Source: an uncultured Rhodanobacteraceae bacterium (GTDB lineage Bacteria; Pseudomonadota; Gammaproteobacteria; Xanthomonadales; SZUA-5). Taken from it: a DNA stretch of 55,068 nt. A model generated the notes under the pieces. It did not search any database. It was not told where the DNA came from and was given only the letters and a program-made list of their open reading frames with translations. Below are positions 22,295 through 29,922 of this stretch, piece after piece; position 1 is the first letter of the stretch, and every line of letters begins with the position of its first letter. A program made the position numbers and the translations under genes. Location: NCBI GenBank assembly GCA_937928755.1, contig CALEZI010000052.1, positions 1-55,068 on the forward strand, given 5' to 3'.

Positions 22295-23326
22295 TCACTC
22301 CTTGCCGGATGCACCGAAGACACCGCCGCGCACCAGCGTAGCCATCACGTAGTGCTGATCGCCTTCACTCGGCACACGGTCCTTGATCATCCAGCCATCG
22401 AGCAGGGAGTAGAAATCGCGACCTTCTTTGGGCTGGCGAAAGGCCTTGCCCAATGAGGTGACCGAACCGTAGGGCTCGACAGCGATGGGGCCAGTCTGCT
22501 CGTTCTCGGGGTACCAGGTGTCGATCGTGCGCAAGGCATTGCCGATCTTCTGCGAGTGCATGCCGGCCACATTGCTGACGTGGTACAGCGTCTTGCTCTT
22601 GGTGCTGTTGCCCTTGTCCAGGATCAGCTCCTGCGACGGGAAGACTTCCTGTCCCTCTCCCATCCGGGCGTACGCTGTTACTTCGAGCAGCACATAGCCG
22701 GAACCCGAAAGGCCACCATCGATCACGGCGCTGAGCTGATCGAGCTCGGCGCTGCGCTTGTCGAAACCATCGACCGGCAAGTCGAATGCGGCAAAGGTCC
22801 AGTTGCCGACAGCCTGTCCACCCGCGAGTTGACGCACGCGGACTTCGACGGTCTCCGCGCAAATCCGGTTGCGCCAAAGGAAACGACCGCTGGCGATATT
22901 GCTGGCATAGCGATGGGCGAGTGTCGCGAAGCGGTGCTTTTCGACATAGGCGCCGACCAGTCCCAGCAGCTTCTCGCGATAGTCGGAATTGTTGCAGGCC
23001 GATGGCTGGCCGCAGCCGCCGAGCACACGCAGGGTGAAACGCGCCATCAGCGTGTCGGTGCCGGTCGGCAATGTGGCGACATCGACTGTTTGCAGATTCG
23101 GGTTCTCGATGGCGGCATCGAGCTTCGCCGGATCGGCGTCCTTGGTTTTCAGCCGATTGCTAATGGTGCCGCGCACCGATTTCTCGCGGATGGTGATCGG
23201 TGCCCAGGATTCGGGCTTCTCGCGATCGTCCCAACAACCCGCATAGAAGATGGCGTCGGATGGATCGAGTTTGCGTTCAAAGGCCAGGACGGAAGCGGTG
23301 GTCAGTGTGGCGTTTTTGGTAGACAT
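22295..23326 (-). CDS. csy3: Cas7f (Csy3) backbone subunit of the Csy complex
   Basis: The 343-residue protein begins MSTKNATLTTASVLAFERKL and continues with the conserved LDPSDA and EKSVRGTISNRLK segments of Csy3. Several copies polymerise along the crRNA spacer; the thumb of each copy displaces every sixth nucleotide, so spacer positions 6, 12, 18 and so on do not pair with target DNA. Spacer length sets the number of copies, which matters for the 12-nt guide found upstream of vapB. It begins 11 bp after csy2 and precedes cas6f by 6 bp. Confidence 0.97.
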   Translation of the reverse strand: MSTKNATLTTASVLAFERKLDPSDAIFYAGCWDDREKPESWAPITIREKSVRGTISNRLKTKDADPAKLDAAIENPNLQTVDVATLPTGTDTLMARFTLRVLGGCGQPSACNNSDYREKLLGLVGAYVEKHRFATLAHRYASNIASGRFLWRNRICAETVEVRVRQLAGGQAVGNWTFAAFDLPVDGFDKRSAELDQLSAVIDGGLSGSGYVLLEVTAYARMGEGQEVFPSQELILDKGNSTKSKTLYHVSNVAGMHSQKIGNALRTIDTWYPENEQTGPIAVEPYGSVTSLGKAFRQPKEGRDFYSLLDGWMIKDRVPSEGDQHYVMATLVRGGVFGASGKE

Positions 23327-23337
23327 GATGGCGATTC

Positions 23338-24303
23338 CTAGGATTGATATTGATTGACGACGCGGTAGAGGCCGGCATCGGGCTCAGCCTGATGGCGCCA
23401 GAGCAGGTCTTCGATGGATTTGATGCGGTGCGGGCTGAGCCATTGGCCCAGCGAGAGCAGACTTTCGACAAAACGAAACGGAACCGTGCGATCGCGGGCG
23501 CCGGTTACAGCGCCCGGCGCGTGGAGTTCGGAGATTGCGCAGTAGCCGACAGTGATCGGTACCAACCAACCCGGTTTCACGCGCTTCGGATCTGGCCATT
23601 CCACCTCGGTATCGCCGTCGGCAACGGGCAGTGGTGCGGGATAGTGCCATCGCGCGAAATCGAGCAAGGCATCCAGCGTCGTGGCGTCGGGCTGGGTCGC
23701 CCGCAACTCCTCCAGGTGTTCGATCAACAAGTCACCGCGACTGACCAGCGCAAAGCCTGGTAGCAGTTGCCGCATGAGACGCGGCACCTGCGGGTCTTCA
23801 TCGGCAAAGTTGTCCGATACCCAACCACGGGCACGCACGTTGCGCGGCACATCGCCACGGAACACGCTGCCCCCGGCCAGCCGCATGCCAAGCGCCAGTT
23901 CCATTAATTCGTCTGCGAGCGTGACGGCAAGGCCAGCGTTGGTCGGCGCATCCTCGCCATCGACCGTCAACACCAGGCTGACGGTCAAATGGGCGCGGCC
24001 TTCCTCGACAATGGCTGCGGTTTCGCCGAGTTCATCGACCGGATTGCGCGTCAGGGAGAATGAGCGAGGCACGAATGGCGAGCTAACGGCGATCTGCGGC
24101 TCCACTCTGTGGCAGACGACGCCCACGCCATGAAAGCGCAGATCACGCCCTCCTTCGCGCACCTTTCGCTCCAGTGCATGGGCAAATCCGGTGAAGGCGC
24201 TGGGCGCCGGGAAGCCCCAGGTCATTGGACTGGAGATCGCGTTGGCGGCCTGGATACGAAGATGCGGCAGCAACACCACACAGGAATAGTGTTTATGCGG
24301 CAT
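23338..24303 (-). CDS. csy2: Cas5f (Csy2) subunit of the Csy complex
   Basis: The protein (321 aa) starts MPHKHYSCVVLLPHLRI and has the family block NAISSPMTWGFPAPSAFTGF near residues 21-42. Csy2 pairs with Csy1 at the 5' handle of the crRNA. A longer in-frame reading to 24408 exists, but the start at 24303 matches family length and overlaps the end of csy1 by 11 bp, a normal arrangement for translational coupling in this operon. Confidence 0.96.
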   Translation of the reverse strand: MPHKHYSCVVLLPHLRIQAANAISSPMTWGFPAPSAFTGFAHALERKVREGGRDLRFHGVGVVCHRVEPQIAVSSPFVPRSFSLTRNPVDELGETAAIVEEGRAHLTVSLVLTVDGEDAPTNAGLAVTLADELMELALGMRLAGGSVFRGDVPRNVRARGWVSDNFADEDPQVPRLMRQLLPGFALVSRGDLLIEHLEELRATQPDATTLDALLDFARWHYPAPLPVADGDTEVEWPDPKRVKPGWLVPITVGYCAISELHAPGAVTGARDRTVPFRFVESLLSLGQWLSPHRIKSIEDLLWRHQAEPDAGLYRVVNQYQS

Positions 24304-25630
24304 GACGCACCTCCGACGGCTCGCGTTCGTCGCGTTCGGCTTCGAGTTCCTTCTGCAAGGCCTCCAGATGCGGCGATACAGCGTGCTTCCACGCCATAGC
24401 TTCAGCATCGCCGAAGGCCGTTTTCTTGGTCTGCAACGTCGAGTTCAGCCAGTTCGAAAAGGCTTTGGCGATTCGAGCAGGCCATTCCCAGCGGAGTTCG
24501 GGATCGTCAAGGTAATGAGCTTCGCCAATCGACTCGGGATCGAGCCATGCTCGCTGGGTTAGGCTCAACCGACACTCAGCTTTTTCGCTCCAGCGTGGCG
24601 TCAGTGAACGCAACTCCGCCGCGTAAGCAAGCAATTCACCGACGATGTTGTCGACAAACTCCCCACGCGTCCGACGAATGCCGACGTTGTTGTCGTCGGC
24701 TGCCCGATGCTCGTGAAGAAACTGACGAAGCGCGCCGGTCATTTCCTTGACAGCACGCCGTCCGGAAAAGGCGCGATCGAAGACCGACGTGCAGTTCATC
24801 GGTGCGCGCACCGGCGGACTAGTCCAGCCAGGCGGCAAGCCAGACATCAGGTGCGTCTTGCCGCCGCGCTCGCTGTTGAGCTGGCTGATGTTCTGCGGCT
24901 TGCTGCCGCCGAAGCTCTGAATAGCCAGTCCCGGGTATTCGACGTAGCCGAGTTCGGATGGCCGCCGCTTGCGCCGCGCCTCTCGCGCGGCCTTTCCCTC
25001 GTCGCTCCAGCGATCCGCCTGCAGGATCTGGTGCCACCTATGCACCAGCGCACTCGGATACAAGGGTGCGAGCAAGTGGTATTGATCGTCGGCGACCGGG
25101 AAGTAGATCTGCTTTGCGAGCGTGTGCGAAGCAGGCGCAGACTTGGCGAGCGCGACACCCGTCAACGCTGTTGCCCATTCGGCGGCGGTGGTGGGATCGT
25201 CCGACAGCGCCATACGGGCGCAAGGATCGTCGCGCAACAACCGGTGGATGAGCGCTTCGCCGTTGTGGTTGAGCTTGAGCAGCTTGAAAACATCTAGAGC
25301 GGCGGCATTACCCACTACGTCCAGTGCGCTGGACTGAAGTGAGCTCGTGCCAAGCAAATCATCGGGAAGCGGGATTGCTTGCTGCAGGTAGATGGTGCTG
25401 CCGCGAGCATCGGGGTGAATCGCTTTCAACGTGTGGGATGCCAACTGCAGTTGCGCCACTCGCTGTGCCGCTGATGCGAGCCAAGTGTTGCGCTGGTGCT
25501 GGGCCAACAGCTCGCTGCGCTTTTCGTAGTCGTCGTCCTTGAGCTTGTCGAGCTTGTCAGTCAATCGCTGCTGGATGAACTCGTCGATGACCGCGCGCAG
25601 CCTTTGCGGGTCGTCGGAATGGTCACTCAT
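24293..25630 (-). CDS. csy1: Cas8f (Csy1), PAM-recognising large subunit of the Csy complex
   Basis: The 445-residue protein is a standard Csy1. The block GGSKPQNISQLNSERGG contains Lys244 and Asn247, aligned with the family residues that contact the PAM minor groove (Lys247 and Asn250 region of the P. aeruginosa protein), and Asn108 sits in the equivalent of the Asn111 loop (VGNAAALD). A 5'-CC PAM is therefore expected. An AGGTAAG ribosome binding site precedes the ATG (complement of 25628-25630). It is the first gene of the csy1-csy2-csy3-cas6f operon. Unlike the usual I-F order, it is separated from cas2-3 by a 1.0 kb opposite-strand insert with vapBC, so it needs its own promoter within 25631-25998. 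Confidence 0.97.
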   Translation of the reverse strand: MSDHSDDPQRLRAVIDEFIQQRLTDKLDKLKDDDYEKRSELLAQHQRNTWLASAAQRVAQLQLASHTLKAIHPDARGSTIYLQQAIPLPDDLLGTSSLQSSALDVVGNAAALDVFKLLKLNHNGEALIHRLLRDDPCARMALSDDPTTAAEWATALTGVALAKSAPASHTLAKQIYFPVADDQYHLLAPLYPSALVHRWHQILQADRWSDEGKAAREARRKRRPSELGYVEYPGLAIQSFGGSKPQNISQLNSERGGKTHLMSGLPPGWTSPPVRAPMNCTSVFDRAFSGRRAVKEMTGALRQFLHEHRAADDNNVGIRRTRGEFVDNIVGELLAYAAELRSLTPRWSEKAECRLSLTQRAWLDPESIGEAHYLDDPELRWEWPARIAKAFSNWLNSTLQTKKTAFGDAEAMAWKHAVSPHLEALQKELEAERDEREPSEVRHAA

Positions 25631-25636
25631 GGGTGC

Positions 25637-25697
25637 TTACCTTATTGCGAATGATCAGTGAGGTAACATCCGCCTAGAGCAAAGTCGCTCAAGGCGG
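25637..25697 (-). promoter_or_regulatory. csy operon upstream region with two inverted repeats
   Basis: Two dyads lie just before csy1. TTACCT (25637-25642) and AGGTAA (25661-25666) flank a TGATCA core (25653-25658). CCGCCTAGAGC (25670-25680) and GCTCAAGGCGG (25687-25697) form a long stem with one mismatch. On the minus strand a TTGAGC -35-like hexamer overlaps the second dyad. They are plausible operators for csy expression; no regulator is identified. Confidence 0.4.
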
Positions 25698-25842
25698 ATC
25701 CATCAATGTCGCGGTCTTCATATCCCCCTGGGGTAGTGGCTGATCACCTCGGGTCCTCCCTTTTTGTGCCGAGCCCTCAAGCGCGGCTTTGCTTTGTTGC
25801 GGACCCTCATCGCGTTGCAGCACGGGGAAGGTCGAAGTTCAA

Positions 25843-25858
25843 CCATGTCATTCTTGGT
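25843..25858 (+). other. CC PAM plus protospacer-like target of the upstream-of-vapB guide
   Basis: Bases 25845-25856 (ATGTCATTCTTG) match the 12-nt spacer at 25948-25959 (ATGTCGTTCTTC) at 10 of 12 positions. The two mismatches are spacer positions 6 and 12, exactly those flipped out by Cas7f. Two further matches follow (GT, 25857-25858). CC at 25843-25844 is the type I-F PAM in the correct place. The site is 215 bp upstream of csy1 and 154 bp upstream of vapB, so a bound Csy complex could block either transcription unit, or the guide's own promoter. The function is inferred; the match is seen directly. Confidence 0.75.
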
Positions 25859-25889
25859 AAGGGTGGCGGCAAACACAGCTTACGCCTGA
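25845..25889 (+). CDS. Possible 14-codon mini-ORF starting at the guide target
   Basis: ATG 25845 to TGA 25887-25889 reads MSFLVRVAANTAYA. A GGGGAAGG motif at 25824-25831 is 13 nt upstream, too far for an ideal ribosome binding site. The start codon coincides with the first base of the protospacer-like site. Several codons are unusual for this GC-rich genome (TCA, TTG, GTA, AGG, ACA). Small toxin ORFs rich in rare codons are known as CreT partners of crRNA-like antitoxins, but a chance ORF of this length is equally possible, and I cannot tell from sequence alone. Confidence 0.2.
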   Translation: MSFLVRVAANTAYA

Positions 25890-25905
25890 TGGTCGTTTGT
25901 AGGCA

Positions 25906-25918
25906 ATGACTGCGTCAT
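25906..25918. promoter_or_regulatory. Palindrome upstream of the guide and vapBC
   Basis: ATGAC-TGC-GTCAT is a perfect dyad two bases before the first degenerate repeat and 81 bp before vapB. VapB-type ribbon-helix-helix antitoxins usually bind such dyads to repress their own operon, so this may be the VapB operator. It would also place the guide RNA under vapBC control. Confidence 0.4.
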
Positions 25919-25919
25919 G

Positions 25920-25987
25920 GAGCACTGCCGACGAGGCAGCTCAGAAAATGTCGTTCTTCGTGAACTGCCGCATAGGCAGATAAAACA
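25920..25987 (+). ncRNA. Putative crRNA-like guide: two degenerate repeats flanking a 12-nt spacer
   Basis: Degenerate repeat 1 (25920-25947) has the stem CTGCC/GGCAG around loop GACGA and ends in CTCAGAAA, identical to the handle of the main array. Degenerate repeat 2 (25960-25987) keeps the stem around loop GCATA and matches 21 of 28 array-repeat bases. The 12 nt between them (25948-25959) would be the spacer. The conserved parts are exactly those needed for one mature RNA (5' handle from repeat 1, 3' hairpin from repeat 2). The dispensable ends have drifted: the first four bases of repeat 1 and the last eight of repeat 2. Cas6f cuts after 25939 and 25979 would give a 40-nt guide. Its spacer matches 25845-25856 next to a CC PAM. 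It runs in the same direction as vapBC, 11 bp ahead of vapB. It resembles the CreA and CreR guides known from other type I loci; no promoter could be defined. Confidence 0.78.
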
Positions 25988-25998
25988 GTGAGTTAGTG

Positions 25999-26235
25999 AT
26001 GCGCACTACATCGATCGACCTGCCTGACGAGATACACGACGCCGCCTTGGCACTTGCCACGCGTCGACACCAGTCGCTCAGCGAGACCATTGCGGCGCTG
26101 ATCCGACGCGAAGTGGACCCGCAATCCACACCACCTGATCCGGTCATCACGATGATCGACGGCTTCCCGACGTTGTCGATCGGGCGGCCCATCACGGCGG
26201 CAGAAGTGCGAGAGCTGTTGGACGAGGATTCGTGA
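25999..26235 (+). CDS. vapB: VapB-like ribbon-helix-helix antitoxin
   Basis: This is a small protein of 78 residues. The N-terminus MRTTSIDLPDEIHDAALALA, with a helix to residue about 42, fits the ribbon-helix-helix DNA-binding fold of VapB antitoxins. The acidic tail (VRELLDEDS) would wrap and inhibit the toxin. ATG 25999 is preceded in frame by a GTG at 25996 that could also start. The ribosome binding site is weak (GTGAG). Its stop overlaps the toxin start by 4 bp. The gene begins 11 bp after the second degenerate CRISPR repeat, so its 5' untranslated region would contain a Cas6f hairpin; cleavage after 25979 would leave a 19-nt leader. Confidence 0.85.
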   Translation: MRTTSIDLPDEIHDAALALATRRHQSLSETIAALIRREVDPQSTPPDPVITMIDGFPTLSIGRPITAAEVRELLDEDS

Positions 26236-26639
26236 GCGGGGCATTGCTTGACGCCAACGTGTTGATTGCCCTGGCCACGCCGGAGCACGCCAGTCGGCCG
26301 GCCTGCATTGCCTGGTTCAACAATCGAAGCGATCCCAGATTCGCGACATGCGCACTGACCGAGGGCGCGCTTTTGCGCTTTGTCTTGCGGGTCCAAGCGC
26401 GCCCCTCTGTTCCCTTGGCCTTGGATCTGCTTGCCGCCATCCAGACTCTGCCCGGGCATTTCTTCATCGCTCACGCGCCGAGCTACAGAGAAGCCGAGCT
26501 GGCAATGGTTCGGGGGCACAAGCAATTGACCGACGCTTATCTTGCTTCGGTCGCGCGCGGAAACGGTCTCAAACTGATCACGTTGGATGTGGGGCTCGCA
26601 GCGATTCATGGCGATGTCTGCCTACTCCTTGCCGGATAG
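26232..26639 (+). CDS. vapC: VapC-like PIN-domain ribonuclease toxin
   Basis: The 135-residue PIN-domain protein has the acidic metal-binding set Asp7 (LLDANV), Glu44 (LTEGALLR), Asp101 (QLTDAYLA) and Asp119 (ITLDVG), so it should be an active Mg-dependent ribonuclease. VapC toxins cleave tRNA or rRNA when the antitoxin is lost. The start is GTG 26232, overlapping the vapB stop as GTGA. It ends 10 bp before the convergent end of cas2-3. The pair lies inside the cas locus on the opposite strand, between cas2-3 and csy1, so loss or silencing of the locus could release the toxin. Confidence 0.9.
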   Translation: MSGALLDANVLIALATPEHASRPACIAWFNNRSDPRFATCALTEGALLRFVLRVQARPSVPLALDLLAAIQTLPGHFFIAHAPSYREAELAMVRGHKQLTDAYLASVARGNGLKLITLDVGLAAIHGDVCLLLAG

Positions 26640-26649
26640 GTTCTGCCCG

Positions 26650-29600
26650 CTAACCGGTGTTCCGGCGCATTCCAAGCGCATCGTCGTAGTACCAGGTGCT
26701 GGCATTGCCCGATGAGCGACTGGTCGAGGCCGGTAGTTGAATGGTCCCGTATCGGCGCGCCGCGAATTCCAGGTCGAGTCCTTGGGCATCGGCGAGGGCC
26801 GTCAGTGCGGATAGATATTCGCCCGCGATCCAACGGTGCATTCGTTCGCCGAAGCGGGAAATCGGTTTGGCGTCAAAACGTGAGGCAACGGCCACGCCCA
26901 GCGCGCCATCCTCTTGCAGCGAGCGCCAACTCCATCCCGTTTTGTGGTCATCGTCCGGGTACAGCACGAAGGTCTCCTGCGGCTCGCTGGCTCGGAACGG
27001 CCTAGTGCGTTGCGCGGTCGCCGTTAACGCCACGGCACTCTCCCACCAGCGGCGAATGTTGAAATTGGCGAATTGGTCGTCGGCCAACATGAGACGGCGC
27101 AATTGCTCATGCTCCAGGTCGACCAAATTGTTCGCCGGATTGAGCGTCATTCGAACCGCAATGCGAGGCGCGGACGTGAGTGGTTGATAGTCCGTCGGCA
27201 GCAGCAAATCTCCCAGGCGATGACTCTTGAGCTTGAACGAAGCGCTCTCGAAACCCGGGAATCGAAACGCCAGCGTGTCGCGCCCTTCCACGTCGCGCCA
27301 GTTGCGTTCGAGGAGAATGATGTTCGGCTCGCTCGACACGCTGGGTGGCCGATGCCGTCGCACGCGGCCGGCGATCTGGATGATCGAGCGCATGGATGAG
27401 GGCTCGATCACGGCCCAGTCGTAGTCGTGATCGCGGCCGACCTCGGCGACCGGCGAGGCCAGCACGACGAACACCTGATTCGGTTCCCCACTCGCATCCA
27501 GCGCGCTGCGCATGTCGGCGTCTTCGAACAGGGCCGTTTCCTCGTGGCGGGCCAGCAAGCGATCGAGTCGACGTTCGATGTTGGAACGCAGCAGCAAGGG
27601 GAAGCGCGAGTGATAGACACACAGGTGGATACGCGTGTCGGGAGGCGCGTTCATCGCCAACAGGGTGCGTGCGATATCGATCAGCGGATCGATGTTGGCC
27701 ATGCGCACCAGGCCGGTGCTGACCCGTTTGCCTGACTTCGGATCGACCGTGTGATGCGCCTTGTGCAACTCGCCGATTGACTGCTGGATCAGCTTGGCGA
27801 ACGCGTGCTTCCTGACCGACGCATCGCCAGCAGGGATTGTCACGGGTGCGATACGCGCAATCCTCCTGATCTCTTGTTTGGTGCCGATGTTTCTAAGCCG
27901 CTGGTCGACAAACTTGGCGTGTGCAGTAGCGAAGCTTTCCTCGTCGGGATGGTCGCTCTGCTCGGACTTGTACTCATCGAACCAGCCACAGCAGACATTG
28001 ATCGGCGCGCCGGGTCGTCCTCGATTGCGTTGGAACGCGGTCCGACCTGCGCAATAAGCCCCGAACAGTCCCTGGATAAGTGCCGGCGCCAAGGTGGCTG
28101 ACGACAACAGCACGCGCGCACCGAACAGCCCCGCGAAATGTACCAACCGAGTCAGCGCGGGCAGATCGCCAAGATCAAAATCATCGGGCTCGTCGAGCAC
28201 CAGATCGGAAGTCAGCAAACGCAGGATCGGCGCGATCTGATGACCGCCGCGCGTGGCTTCGCAGGCCGGCATCAGGTGGTCCACCGTGCATACGAGTACC
28301 GGCGCGCTGAGCAGCTTGATCAGTTTGTCGTTGCCACGCTTCAGCCAGGCTCCGAAAGTGCCCTGCGGCGTCGCACCCTCGTAGCGAACGTGCACCTGTT
28401 CCTCGACGAGTGCCTCGGCCGACGCGCTGCCTCGGGCTCTGGCGTTCTCCTTCCGCGCCTGCTCGTGCAGACCGCGTACCGCACTGCTGCCGATCATCAC
28501 CGCCAGGTCGTCGTCAGCCAGATGCAATCGATCGCGATAGGCATCGCCGGTCTGCAATGTCAGCGTGCGCAGACCGAGCGCGACGCAGAAGCGTGCACCC
28601 CGCTGCGGATGCGCCAATCCGTACATTATTCGCGCGTTGGCCAGCGTCTTACCGCAGCCTGTAGAGGCCATGTTGACGCCGAAAAAGCCCTGCTCTGCGG
28701 AGCGTTGTTGCAACGCTACCGCGACATCAAAGGCACGGTTCTGCCAGCGAAAACGCTCGTCTGTGGTGCGCTGGGCGAAAGCCTGATGGCGTGCCAGGCG
28801 TGCGAAGCTGCGCCCCAACAGCGGCAAGTCACGGACCACTTCCCGCGCGTATCCAGCGACTCCGATCAGGTGCTCGTCCAGTCGTTGCTTGAGGTTGCCA
28901 TCGCTGTCCGTGTTGGCGTACGCGAGGTATTCAGGGTCATTCAGCGCACGGTTTCCCGTCTCGCTGGAGAACTGGTGGTCGGCCATCATCAGCGCTGTAC
29001 GCGAAAGGTGCGCGACGTACGGATCGAGCAACCAGTCGCGCTCGGTCAGACTGCGCACGCGCTTGCGCATGCGCCCGGCCAGTTCGGCAACCGCCTTGCG
29101 CCAAGTGGCGCTCGCATGCGGAAGTCCAAGATCGAAGCGCCAGCAGTCGGCCTTTTCCGACGTCGATGCATCGGTGCGCGCGGAGCACCAACTGGCATCG
29201 AGCGACGTCCAGATCCGATCGAACGCGAATTCGGCTCGGGTGGTCGCCTCGCGAGGTGCAGGCAAGCGGTGGTGGGTCAGGATCAGCCAGCCTATCGCGC
29301 GTGCCAGCGGCGGTAGCGACGGGAACGGCGGCAGCGCGTCGACAACGCCATCGCACTGCAAACGCGCCAGCCAACTCGTTTCGCGCGAATCGGGCAGTTT
29401 GCCAAGGCGCTCCAGCCAGCCCGCATCGTCGTCGTTGCCAACAAATGCAAGGAACAGGCGCAACGAAACCCATTCGTGCCGATAGGCGTCGGCGACGAAC
29501 GGCGCGTGCGGACGCAGTTTCGCCTGGAACTGGGCGTTGGCTTTGCCGAAGTCATGCCAGAGCCCCGCCATCCGTGCCAAATGACTGATGACGCCTGCGC

Positions 29601-29922
29601 TATGCCAGTCATTTTCATCCTTGGTCCGCAACACATCGTGCACCGTGGTGTTGGTCGGCACAGCGCCGACTGCGTTGAACCGGCTGGCATCGCCAACGAT
29701 CCACATCAGCTCGCTGTGATCGGCGCCGCGGATCCAGTGGCAAGCGACCGCCGTGTTCTTGCGGGCGGTCTTGCGCAGCAATTTTCGCAGCGTGTTCAGA
29801 CCGTCCATCGTGATTGGCGTCTGCCAAGTGCGATCGCCGCGACGCTCGCCGAACTGGTCAAGGATGCGGCGTGTTTCGGTCAGTGCCCGTTTCTCGCATT
29901 GGGAGATCAGCAGAACGTTCAT
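26650..29922 (-). CDS. cas3: Cas2-Cas3 fusion: helicase-nuclease and adaptation protein of type I-F
   Basis: The 1,090-residue protein has the type I-F fusion architecture. Residues 1 to about 95 are the Cas2-like domain (MNVLLISQCEKRALTETRRI). An HD nuclease follows with His123-Asp124 (LWHDFGKA) and His149. The superfamily 2 helicase has Walker A ASTGCGKT (419-426), DEPD box (577-580) and SSAT (607-610). It is recruited by a target-bound Csy complex to unwind and degrade DNA, and with Cas1 it integrates new spacers. Its ATG overlaps the cas1 stop by 4 bp. No inactivating change is visible, so interference by full-length guides should work. A 12-nt guide would probably be too short to trigger it. 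Confidence 0.98.
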   Translation of the reverse strand: MNVLLISQCEKRALTETRRILDQFGERRGDRTWQTPITMDGLNTLRKLLRKTARKNTAVACHWIRGADHSELMWIVGDASRFNAVGAVPTNTTVHDVLRTKDENDWHSAGVISHLARMAGLWHDFGKANAQFQAKLRPHAPFVADAYRHEWVSLRLFLAFVGNDDDAGWLERLGKLPDSRETSWLARLQCDGVVDALPPFPSLPPLARAIGWLILTHHRLPAPREATTRAEFAFDRIWTSLDASWCSARTDASTSEKADCWRFDLGLPHASATWRKAVAELAGRMRKRVRSLTERDWLLDPYVAHLSRTALMMADHQFSSETGNRALNDPEYLAYANTDSDGNLKQRLDEHLIGVAGYAREVVRDLPLLGRSFARLARHQAFAQRTTDERFRWQNRAFDVAVALQQRSAEQGFFGVNMASTGCGKTLANARIMYGLAHPQRGARFCVALGLRTLTLQTGDAYRDRLHLADDDLAVMIGSSAVRGLHEQARKENARARGSASAEALVEEQVHVRYEGATPQGTFGAWLKRGNDKLIKLLSAPVLVCTVDHLMPACEATRGGHQIAPILRLLTSDLVLDEPDDFDLGDLPALTRLVHFAGLFGARVLLSSATLAPALIQGLFGAYCAGRTAFQRNRGRPGAPINVCCGWFDEYKSEQSDHPDEESFATAHAKFVDQRLRNIGTKQEIRRIARIAPVTIPAGDASVRKHAFAKLIQQSIGELHKAHHTVDPKSGKRVSTGLVRMANIDPLIDIARTLLAMNAPPDTRIHLCVYHSRFPLLLRSNIERRLDRLLARHEETALFEDADMRSALDASGEPNQVFVVLASPVAEVGRDHDYDWAVIEPSSMRSIIQIAGRVRRHRPPSVSSEPNIILLERNWRDVEGRDTLAFRFPGFESASFKLKSHRLGDLLLPTDYQPLTSAPRIAVRMTLNPANNLVDLEHEQLRRLMLADDQFANFNIRRWWESAVALTATAQRTRPFRASEPQETFVLYPDDDHKTGWSWRSLQEDGALGVAVASRFDAKPISRFGERMHRWIAGEYLSALTALADAQGLDLEFAARRYGTIQLPASTSRSSGNASTWYYDDALGMRRNTG

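Noticed and set aside
25706..25711. Second possible match of the guide seed (ATGTCG) near csy1
   Set aside because: Only six bases match, the next positions differ, and the preceding bases are CA, not the CC PAM.
25948..25983. Mini-ORF MSFFVNCRIGR over the spacer and second degenerate repeat
   Set aside because: The sequence is better explained as spacer plus repeat hairpin; there is no ribosome binding site.
25920..25987. A decayed second CRISPR array rather than a functional guide
   Set aside because: The spacer is 12 nt rather than 32, the conserved and drifted segments match what one functional guide needs, and the spacer has a PAM-flanked match in the same intergenic region. Decay alone does not explain this, although it is not formally excluded.
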